Assembly (NCBI GenBank): GCA_002501535.1
Contig: DLTY01000039.1
Location: 1-16,692, forward strand
Direction: 5' to 3'
DNA length: 16,692 nucleotides
From: a bacterium UBP7_UBA7824
GTDB taxonomy: Bacteria; UBP7; UBA6624
The translations under genes and the position numbers were made by a program. Shown here one piece after another: positions 8,854 to 15,087 of this stretch. Below the pieces are notes generated by a model. That model did no database searches and was not told the DNA's origin. It was given only the letters and a program-made list of their open reading frames with translations. Positions within the stretch are counted from its first letter, which is position 1; each line of letters begins with the position of its first letter.

Positions 8854-10796
8854 ATTAGCCCAACTTTGATAAATATGATATCAGAATGAGCAGCAAGCTT
8901 CCATGCTTCCGCTGGATAAAAGCCTATGACTAAAGTTGTAACAGCAGTAACAAATAATGTAGCCGCAATAGGAATAGATTTAGCTATACCAGCATTTGGA
9001 ACAACAGTGCTTTTTTCTTTGTCGTCCTGAAGGTACATCTCTCTAGCAACAGCAAAATAATAATACAAAGCTATAACAGTATTTATACCAGCAACTATAA
9101 CAAGAGGCAAAAGTGTTGTGGTTTCCATGGCAGCAATGAAAACAGTCCATTTAGCCCAAGCACCTGCAGTTGGTGGTATGCCAGCTAAGCTAGCCAAAAA
9201 TATCACCATTAGGGCTGCAAGAATGGGTTCTTTTTTAGAGAGACCTCTAAAGCCATTTAAAGTTGGCTCTACGCCTTTGTTTTCCAGGAAAGAAACTACT
9301 CCAAATGCTCCCGCGTTCATAAAAACATAACAAAACATATAAAACATTGCTGACTGAAATCCTTGACTATGAAATGAAGATAATTCACCTGGCAAAATAC
9401 CAGCAGCAACAACCGCCATCATCACAAAGCCAACATGAGCAATAGATGAATATGCCAACATTCTTTTAACATTTGTTTGCTTTAATGCGCTTAAATTACC
9501 AACAGTCATTGAAACCATCGAAAGAATGATAAGAAGGTCAATCCATATATCAGTAATTGGAGCCAATCCTAACAAAAACAATCTCATCCAAACACATAGT
9601 CCAGCAACCTTGGGCGCTAAAGCTATATAGCCACTTACTGGTGCGGGTGAGCCTTCAACTGCATCTGGAAACCATTGATGGAAAGGAGCTATAGCTATCT
9701 TGTAGCCCATTCCTGCAATCATTACAGCCATTGCAATACCTATCAAACCCTTGTAAGGGTGACCTACAGAAAGCAAGAAATTAATATCATAAAGATTTGT
9801 AGTGCCGGTTAAACCATAGAAAAGCATTCCGCTAAATAATATCAAAACACCAGAAAAAACACCTACTAGAAAATATTTCAAAACTGCTTCAGGTGATTTC
9901 TTACCAGATCTTGCAAAACCAACAAGCAGATATAAGCATATCGAAGAAAATTCTGTCATTAAATAAATTGCAACAAGATCTGAGGATGCAACCATAAACA
10001 TCAAACTTGCACCTGCAATCATCAATAAAGCAAAAAATTCTCCTCTGTTCCTTTTCAATTCAGGATGATTCCAGGCAAGAAGTATCACAAAAATTGTAAT
10101 AATGTCAATCGTCAATTCCCAAAAAATAGAAAAAGGATCGAATGTTTCAAGGCCACCCCAATAACGACCTAATTCAATGGAGAAATGTCTAGATGTTTCA
10201 TGTATTATTAAAAAAGTTGTAGATATACTAAAAATTTGCCAGAACAAAGCAAGTGATGGTACCCAATCTTTCTGCTTTATAAAACGAGATATATACCAGA
10301 CAATAAAACCAATTAGGGCTCCAAATGTCCAAGGTTTTGGGTCATTTGCAGGCAGATCTGCAAAATTTAAAAGATGCACTGCAAACAAAGCAGAGATTGC
10401 ACCATATGTCAAAGCACCAATATATGGAATTTTGTATTTTTTCCTACAAAGAACAAGAAGAACAAAAAATAAAATAATTCCAATAATCCAAGCTATCATT
10501 GGTGATAAATTAAGTAAAACTTGAGATAACCTGATGAAAATAGAAGAACCAAGAAGTGATAACCCTATTAAATCAACAGATACAAGCTTTTTTTCATCAT
10601 TTTTTGGATTTAAAAAAGTTGCAAGCATGAAGACTATAAGTGCTCCAAAAATAATTGCAATTTCTGGAACGATCAAAAAATAACCAGGATGTTTATGAAG
10701 TAGATTTCTTAAGGATATATTTACAGCATCAAAAGGATTCCACTTTTCCTGTGCAAGGAAAAGAAAATTAACAAAACTACAAATATATGAAAGCAT
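8850..10796 (-). CDS. nuoN: NADH-quinone oxidoreductase subunit N, N-terminally extended
   Basis: NuoN is one of three antiporter-like, proton-pumping membrane subunits of respiratory complex I. Conserved features: DPFSIFW (220-226), E282 in YLMTEFSS, K307 in LKYFLVG, YGLTGTTNLYDI (327-338), YKIAIAPFHQWFPDAVEGSPAPV with K366 (365-387), K396 and KRMLAYSSIAHVG (444-456); the late motif reads PPTAGAWAKW (541-550). The protein has 648 residues against roughly 450-500 usually. The excess is N-terminal: before DPFSIFW there are about 220 residues with some six hydrophobic segments (around 40-62, 73-97, 98-117, 124-143, 156-172, 180-198), whereas typical NuoN has about two there. No other nuo gene is in the window. 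The gene starts 21 bases after the PilP-like gene, without a good ribosome site, and overlaps the ligase-like gene. Confidence 0.9.
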   Translation of the reverse strand: MLSYICSFVNFLFLAQEKWNPFDAVNISLRNLLHKHPGYFLIVPEIAIIFGALIVFMLATFLNPKNDEKKLVSVDLIGLSLLGSSIFIRLSQVLLNLSPMIAWIIGIILFFVLLVLCRKKYKIPYIGALTYGAISALFAVHLLNFADLPANDPKPWTFGALIGFIVWYISRFIKQKDWVPSLALFWQIFSISTTFLIIHETSRHFSIELGRYWGGLETFDPFSIFWELTIDIITIFVILLAWNHPELKRNRGEFFALLMIAGASLMFMVASSDLVAIYLMTEFSSICLYLLVGFARSGKKSPEAVLKYFLVGVFSGVLILFSGMLFYGLTGTTNLYDINFLLSVGHPYKGLIGIAMAVMIAGMGYKIAIAPFHQWFPDAVEGSPAPVSGYIALAPKVAGLCVWMRLFLLGLAPITDIWIDLLIILSMVSMTVGNLSALKQTNVKRMLAYSSIAHVGFVMMAVVAAGILPGELSSFHSQGFQSAMFYMFCYVFMNAGAFGVVSFLENKGVEPTLNGFRGLSKKEPILAALMVIFLASLAGIPPTAGAWAKWTVFIAAMETTTLLPLVIVAGINTVIALYYYFAVAREMYLQDDKEKSTVVPNAGIAKSIPIAATLFVTAVTTLVIGFYPAEAWKLAAHSDIIFIKVGLM

Positions 10797-10817
10797 AAAC
10801 GGTGAATGTTCTTTGGG

Positions 10818-11510
10818 CTATCTTCTTCCGCCGCCGCCGCCTCCGCCGCCGCCTCGACCGCCTCCGCCGCCGCCTCGACCGCCTCCGCCGCCGCCATCAT
10901 TACCGCCAATATTACCAAACATCAAATCCTCAAGAGGGGATCTTAGATAAAAAACATCGTTTCGCCATATTATCATTGTTGGATCATCTTCAAAATAAGC
11001 GCCAAAACGAACTTCAACCACTGTTGGAGAGATTGTCCCGACTTCAATAACACCCATTGTTGTTCTCATTGTGTTTGTTTCAGGGTTGAAATCTTGACCA
11101 ACGCCAAACGGACCAAGCTTAGAACCCTCACTAAACAAATTTGTTGAACCACTGCCTTTGTCTTGAAAAACAGCTTGTAAATTACCGTTAAAACCCATAA
11201 CTCCTACAATATCAATCATGAATCTAAAACCTATTGCAACCTGTGCCGCAGAGGAAGCAAGAATCGCTTCGGGTTGTGTCTTAGACTGCTTGTCTGGCAA
11301 AAGTTCAGCAGGTATTGATGAAGGGATTACAAATGGATCAAACTTATAAAACTCAGGCCCTTGCTCCTCGCTTCTTCTCTCCTGAAAATAAGCAAATTTC
11401 AAATCTATAACACCAGACCTAATATTTAACTGTCTTAAACCTTGAGCTTCATCGGCATATTCGCCAGCTACAAAAGCTAAAACCAAAAGAACAAGAGCGC
11501 TTCGTTTCAT
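10818..11510 (-). CDS. pilP: PilP-like exported pilus assembly protein with poly-Gly/Arg tail
   Basis: This 230-residue protein has a signal peptide (MKRSALVLLVLAFVAGEYA) but no lipobox cysteine, unlike classical lipoprotein PilP. Residues 56-64 (KFDPFVIPS) recall the DPF motif of PilP. Residues 95-115 (FRFMIDIVGVMGFNGNLQAV) and the loop GSKLGPFG (129-136), followed by further beta-rich sequence, match the PilP beta-sandwich pattern in which an LVG strand precedes an ALV strand and a G-x-x-VG turn. PilP links the PilN/PilO inner-membrane complex to the secretin. The end is remarkable: residues 203-230 are only Gly, Arg, Asn and Asp, with a repeated GGGGGGR unit, encoded by a 21-bp tandem repeat. 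It has a good ribosome site (GAGGTG, 11516-11521). The PilP call rests on motif resemblance and operon position. Confidence 0.6.
   Translation of the reverse strand: MKRSALVLLVLAFVAGEYADEAQGLRQLNIRSGVIDLKFAYFQERRSEEQGPEFYKFDPFVIPSSIPAELLPDKQSKTQPEAILASSAAQVAIGFRFMIDIVGVMGFNGNLQAVFQDKGSGSTNLFSEGSKLGPFGVGQDFNPETNTMRTTMGVIEVGTISPTVVEVRFGAYFEDDPTMIIWRNDVFYLRSPLEDLMFGNIGGNDGGGGGGRGGGGGGRGGGGGGGGGRR
10840..10895. repeat. 21-bp tandem repeat (2.7 copies) encoding GGGGGGR units
   Basis: On the plus strand the unit begins at 10840 with CCTCCGCCGCCGCC and ends TCGACCG. Copy 1 is 10840-10860 and copy 2 is 10861-10881, both identical; the first 14 bases of a third copy end at 10895. It lies in a GC-rich island at the 3' end of the PilP-like gene and keeps frame (seven codons), so copy-number change would lengthen or shorten the tail without frameshift. 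Confidence 0.85.
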
Positions 11511-11532
11511 TATTTCACCTCAAATTTATGAA

Positions 11533-11649
11533 CTATCTGCCAAATTGTCTTGGAACAGAAGGTTCTGTGTTGCCTCCAGCAACAAAATATACAATCACCA
11601 GTGTTAAAACACCTAAAATGATTACCAGTTTCCAATTAATTTCTCCCAT
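11533..11649 (-). CDS. 38-residue single-pass membrane protein in pilus operon
   Basis: Too short for standard gene callers, but well placed. It starts at ATG 11649, six bases after the stop of the 51-residue gene, and ends at TAG 11533-11535, 22 bases before the PilP-like gene. The product begins MGEINWK, continues with a hydrophobic segment (about residues 8-24, LVIILGVLTLVIVYFVA) and ends with a short polar tail GGNTEPSVPRQFGR. The positive residue near the N-terminus and longer C-terminal tail suggest the tail may lie in the periplasm, though the charge bias is weak. No strong ribosome site is seen; coupling to the preceding gene is likely. I do not recognise the family. Its position between PilO and the PilP-like protein suggests a role as an accessory of the alignment complex (inference). 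Confidence 0.6.
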   Translation of the reverse strand: MGEINWKLVIILGVLTLVIVYFVAGGNTEPSVPRQFGR

Positions 11650-11655
11650 GGGAAA

Positions 11656-11811
11656 CTAAAATGGAGAGACCATCATACCGGTATTTGGAGCTGATGCGTT
11701 TCCACTTTCTGTAGCCGCTTCAGCTGAATCCGCTTTACCGTTCATGACAAAATATAGAGCAGCAACTACCACAATAATTACGACTGCTGCAACTTTGTTG
11801 TCAACCTGCAT
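11656..11811 (-). CDS. 51-residue single-pass membrane protein in pilus operon
   Basis: A short frame with strong translation signals: ATG at 11811 is preceded by a perfect GGAGG nine bases away. The product is MQVDNK, then a hydrophobic helix rich in Ala/Val/Ile (residues 7-23, VAAVVIIVVVAALYFVM), then a Ser/Ala/Thr-rich tail ending NTGMMVSPF. The architecture (few N-terminal residues, one membrane helix, short extracytoplasmic tail) is shared with the next small gene, although the sequences do not align. It lies 51 bases after pilO. No known family recognised. It could be a small structural subunit or stabiliser of the PilN/O complex, or stand in for the missing lipid anchor of the PilP-like protein; both are speculation. 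Confidence 0.7.
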   Translation of the reverse strand: MQVDNKVAAVVIIVVVAALYFVMNGKADSAEAATESGNASAPNTGMMVSPF

Positions 11812-11820
11812 TTTTGCTAA

Positions 11821-11825
11821 CCTCC
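11821..11825 (-). promoter_or_regulatory. Strong Shine-Dalgarno for the 51-residue gene
   Basis: GGAGG on the minus strand, nine bases before ATG 11811. It is the strongest ribosome site seen in the window and is the main reason to believe this small gene is translated. Confidence 0.75.
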
Positions 11826-11835
11826 TAAAAATTAT

Positions 11836-11854
11836 TTAGTTAAATTATAACTAA
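11836..11854. repeat. Short AT-rich inverted repeat after pilO
   Basis: TTAGTTA and TAACTAA form seven-base arms around a five-base loop in the gap between the pilO stop and the small-gene ribosome site. The stem is almost all A/T with one G-C pair and no U-run, so it is not a convincing terminator; an RNA-processing or weak attenuation site is possible. Confidence 0.3.
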
Positions 11855-11862
11855 TTATCATT

Positions 11863-12750
11863 TTAACCAGATGGACCAAATCCTCTACCCATTGTTCCAT
11901 CACCAGAACCACCACCGCCAGTAGGTTGGTTATTTCCACCAGAAGCATCTGGAATAAAGGAACGTGGGTCCTGATTGGGGGTTCCTTCATCTGAAATATA
12001 ATAAGCAGAACCCTCAATCACTGCTGCTTCCCAGGTACCAACAGGTCTTATTGTGAAACCAGAGCTACCAGTTTGATAAAAAGATAACGCTAATTGGTAA
12101 GCACCAAGAAAATACTCTCCCTCTCTGTTTAATATGGAAGGAAGGCGTTGGACCTTGTCATATGTTCCAGCTGCTACCATTACAAATGGTAGTTTATTTA
12201 TGAGCATGTTTCCTTCAATACGTGGACCCACGCTCCCAAAATTGTAACTACCGGGTCCAAATACCTCAGTTACTCTAGGAATTGACCATTGGTCTGGGAT
12301 CTCCTCTCTTCCTTTTTCTTCCCATTCAACTGAAATAAGCTGACATGCTAAACCTGTTATTTGACATGCTGTATTAATAGCACCAAAAAAATTGTCTTGA
12401 ATGTCCCAATTATCTTTAAAAAACATCGGCAAAGCCTCTTGCCATTTCTCTTCATAAACATCATTTAGATCAATAAGCTCATGGACTTCAGTACTTTTTT
12501 GTTTCATTTCTCCAGTTCTTTGTCTTTCGCTTGTTATATTGCTTTCTATTGAAGTTATTTCATCGACTTTTGGTTTTTTCATACCGGATTCAAAATAATA
12601 CCAGCCACCGCCAACCAACATAATTGTCAATACAACAAATCCTATATATTTGCCTTCTTTATTTTTTCTTGATTCTTGGGTTGATGCACCAGCTTCAATC
12701 TGAACACCTCCAACAATCTTAGGTCCTTCATCTTTTTTCTTAAAAAACAT
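11863..12750 (-). CDS. pilO: PilO-like inner-membrane pilus alignment protein with Gly-rich C-terminus
   Basis: This 295-residue protein has a basic cytoplasmic start (MFFKKKDEGPK), one membrane helix (about 36-54, ending GGGWYYFESG) and a short coiled-coil-like stretch (about 60-100), followed by a periplasmic alpha/beta region. That is the plan of PilO, which pairs with PilN and supports the PilM-N-O-P complex. Similarity within the periplasmic domain is weak; LPFVMVAAGTYDKVQRLPSILN (187-208) resembles the PilO-type fold in which a strand LPF/V-x-V is followed by a helix. Two nearby cysteines (C129, C136) may form a disulfide. The last 30 residues are Gly/Asn/Ser-rich. It is longer than usual PilO (about 200). 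Its ATG overlaps the pilN stop (TAATG). The call depends largely on position after pilN. Confidence 0.65.
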   Translation of the reverse strand: MFFKKKDEGPKIVGGVQIEAGASTQESRKNKEGKYIGFVVLTIMLVGGGWYYFESGMKKPKVDEITSIESNITSERQRTGEMKQKSTEVHELIDLNDVYEEKWQEALPMFFKDNWDIQDNFFGAINTACQITGLACQLISVEWEEKGREEIPDQWSIPRVTEVFGPGSYNFGSVGPRIEGNMLINKLPFVMVAAGTYDKVQRLPSILNREGEYFLGAYQLALSFYQTGSSGFTIRPVGTWEAAVIEGSAYYISDEGTPNQDPRSFIPDASGGNNQPTGGGGSGDGTMGRGFGPSG

Positions 12751-13685
12751 TACTGACCTCCAACTCCCATGCCCATGCCCATGCCGCCGCCAGGCATTCC
12801 TCCAGCAGGTGGTGGTGCGCTACCAGCAACATCACCTCGACCCATAGCTGCTTCGAGTTGATTTTGGATAGCCTGACTATCCATAAGTTCAGCACTTATA
12901 TCGAATTTCATTTCAAAATTGTACAAAAAAGTAACATCTGGCTTAGCTTCAAAATAAGCAGTTAGCTGCTGAAGAGCGCCGCCAGCAGAACCTGCTTGCT
13001 GCTGTGCAACAAAATTAGGATCGACATCAACAGCATAAGACCAAGAAAACTGCAAAGTACCTGGGTTGAAAAACTTACTCGCTTGAATTGCTTTAGCAAA
13101 CTTATATATATCTTCTTCTGTTATAGATTGACCGAAAATAGAAACATTTGTCATATCTTCAACTGTAACACCAACAGGGTTATTACCATTTCCAGCTCTT
13201 TGAGATAACCAAACATTTTTTGGTATCAAGGTTCTAATTTCGTCAAGTAAAACTTCCCAAGGAAATTGAGTTGCACCAAGCAAGGTGACGGCATAAACCT
13301 TAGGTCTCATGGTGTTGTATGTTGTTTTTTCAGAATCAAATAATGTTGCATCTTTTTGGTATGAATAAGATCTTGAACACTTTCCAACGGAAGGGGGATT
13401 AGTTTCTATGCCATCCCATTCACCTGCCATAGTATTACAAACGACTTCTAAAACATCTGGGCTTGTGTTTAGGTTCCAAGTTCTAGGTGCGGTTTGCTCC
13501 CTTTTAACACTTTGCAACTCTTGATTCTTAGCAGAAATTTGTTGATCCAAATCTTTTAAAATTGTAAAACCGTAATAGCCTCCACAAAAAGCCAAAACTG
13601 TAACCCATTTGATGATAGATACAGAAGTTTTCTTAACAGTAAACTCACGTGGCAACAAATTGAATACTTTTAATTGCTTCGACAT
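12750..13685 (-). CDS. pilN: PilN-like inner-membrane pilus alignment protein with Gly/Met tail
   Basis: PilN docks cytoplasmic PilM to the membrane and pairs with PilO. The N-terminal motif KVFNLLPREF (6-15) matches the conserved (I)NLLP segment that binds PilM. A membrane helix follows (about 23-42), then a coiled coil (about 44-63). The periplasmic domain shows the PilN pattern WEVLLDEIRTLIPKNVWLSQ (143-162), then VSIFGQSITEEDIYKFAKAI (181-200) and FFNPGTLQF. Length is 311 against about 200 usually: there is an insertion around 64-130 carrying C83 and C103, a likely disulfide pair, and a loop at 220-255. The C-terminus (288-311) is Pro/Gly/Met-rich, PPPAGGMPGG then GMG repeats. It starts three bases after pilM stops, so coupling is likely. 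Confidence 0.85.
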   Translation of the reverse strand: MSKQLKVFNLLPREFTVKKTSVSIIKWVTVLAFCGGYYGFTILKDLDQQISAKNQELQSVKREQTAPRTWNLNTSPDVLEVVCNTMAGEWDGIETNPPSVGKCSRSYSYQKDATLFDSEKTTYNTMRPKVYAVTLLGATQFPWEVLLDEIRTLIPKNVWLSQRAGNGNNPVGVTVEDMTNVSIFGQSITEEDIYKFAKAIQASKFFNPGTLQFSWSYAVDVDPNFVAQQQAGSAGGALQQLTAYFEAKPDVTFLYNFEMKFDISAELMDSQAIQNQLEAAMGRGDVAGSAPPPAGGMPGGGMGMGMGVGGQ

Positions 13686-13688
13686 AAC

Positions 13689-15083
13689 CTATAAAGCCTC
13701 CGTTGCTAAAGAAACAGCAGTTGCAATCTCGTAAACAGCGCCTCTCATCTTGTCAGGAAACCATTCTGTTGATCCATAATCAATATTCTCAAGTGGATCT
13801 CCTAAAACAACATCCAAGCCACTTTTTTCACTTAGATAAGCATCAATGTTATTAAATCTTCTTATGTTACCTATTAAAACAACCCTGCCTAACCTTTCCC
13901 TACTTCTAGACCATGATTCAAAGTATCTTTTACTTGAATCTATATCTGAAGCAAAATTATCAAAAACCTTTCGCAAAGCATTATTCACATCAGCTGAAGA
14001 AGGCAAGTTTGAATCGTCATCATCAGAAGACTCTTCAACTTTCTCATCATTTCCAAAAGATGCAAAAGGATCGTTCTCTTGTGAATCATCTTCAGAATCT
14101 GAAGAGGTTGAATCAAGCAAATCTACATCAGTCATTCTGAAAATTTCTGGAAGATCTTTTACAGTGGTGCCATCAGGCAACTGATCTGCAAAATCTCGAA
14201 TTACTTTTTCATAACCAAACTCAATGGTTCTTGAAAGCCTTCCTGGAGTTAATGGCAAAGATTTTACTTTTTTCTTCTTCTTAGCACCTTCATCCATATC
14301 CATATCTAAATCATCGTTGGATCCAGAAACAAAAAGTATGTCGGTTATAGCATTTCTCAAATCAACTATAGCAACTGATTGAGAGTAGTCTTCAAAATAT
14401 CTAGAAAGAACGTTTGTTGCTGATAAAAAACCAACCTTAACTCCAACAGGATCCATATTAAGTTGCTGTAAAGCCATGAGTATTGGATCAAGAATTGAAT
14501 ATCTTGTTGCAACAATCATCACTTCTTGCTTCTCCATCTCATCTTCAAGTATGTCTCTTAAAGTTTCATATTTAAATAAAGTATCTTCTGGTGGAAATGG
14601 AACATATTGACCAAGTTGTACATTTATAGTTTCCTTAAGTTGAGCTTTCGTTAACCTAGGCAACCTTACAACCCTAACAACAGAGTTGGTTCCAGACAAA
14701 CCAACAACAGCCTTTTGACCATTTATGCCAGCATCTTCTAAACCTTTTTTAAGAGCCTCTAAGAATTTAGCTTGGTCTTGGATTCTACCCATCTTCCAAA
14801 CACTGCCGTCCATAGGTATAAATGCTGCTCTCTCTAGCACCATCTCTTTTTTCTTCTTGGTCATTTGGACAACCCTGATTGAGTTATCTTGAAAATCAAA
14901 ACCAACAACAGATTTCTTGTTTATTTTTGCTTTCTTTGGCTTTTCTACCTTTTTTGCTTCACCTTTTTTGTTGGTTTTATTTTTTGCAAATTTTGCAAAA
15001 AGACCACCTTTTTTAGCTGGAGCTTTAGGTTTTGAATCACCAGGTGATTCTTTCTTTTTATTTTTTAGAAACTTAAATGCCAT
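13689..15083 (-). CDS. pilM: PilM-like actin-fold cytoplasmic pilus assembly protein, divergent ATP site
   Basis: PilM is an actin/FtsA-like cytosolic protein that binds the PilN N-terminus. Recognisable parts: VVGFDFQDNSIRVVQM (59-74), VRVVRLPRLTKAQLKETINVQLGQYVPFP (136-164), the VAIVDLRNAITDILFVSG segment (237-254) and VVLIGNIRRFNNIDAYLSEKSGLDV (401-425). In ordinary PilM the first and third segments read D-I-G-S/x and the last has a Gly-Gly; here the glycines are replaced (DFQD, DLRN, GNIRR). It has 464 residues against about 350, with a Lys-rich N-terminal extension (7-57) and an acidic Ser/Asp/Glu insertion (about 324-360). A second charged loop, DDLDMDMDEGAKKKKKVK, is at 257-274. It starts four bases after the secretin stop. 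Confidence 0.9.
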   Translation of the reverse strand: MAFKFLKNKKKESPGDSKPKAPAKKGGLFAKFAKNKTNKKGEAKKVEKPKKAKINKKSVVGFDFQDNSIRVVQMTKKKKEMVLERAAFIPMDGSVWKMGRIQDQAKFLEALKKGLEDAGINGQKAVVGLSGTNSVVRVVRLPRLTKAQLKETINVQLGQYVPFPPEDTLFKYETLRDILEDEMEKQEVMIVATRYSILDPILMALQQLNMDPVGVKVGFLSATNVLSRYFEDYSQSVAIVDLRNAITDILFVSGSNDDLDMDMDEGAKKKKKVKSLPLTPGRLSRTIEFGYEKVIRDFADQLPDGTTVKDLPEIFRMTDVDLLDSTSSDSEDDSQENDPFASFGNDEKVEESSDDDDSNLPSSADVNNALRKVFDNFASDIDSSKRYFESWSRSRERLGRVVLIGNIRRFNNIDAYLSEKSGLDVVLGDPLENIDYGSTEWFPDKMRGAVYEIATAVSLATEAL

Positions 15084-15087
15084 TTAT

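Noticed and set aside
10721..10918. Ala/Glu-rich open frame on the minus strand
   Set aside because: It is a shifted reading through the poly-Gly tail, the gap and the start of nuoN; no family resemblance.
10802..11050. Arg-rich open frame on the plus strand
   Set aside because: It is the antisense of the GGC-rich tail of the PilP-like gene; the CGC/CGN codons come from the triplet repeat, with no ribosome site.
11836..11854. Rho-independent terminator after pilO
   Set aside because: The stem is almost pure A/T with no following U-run, and it is followed at once by a strong ribosome site.
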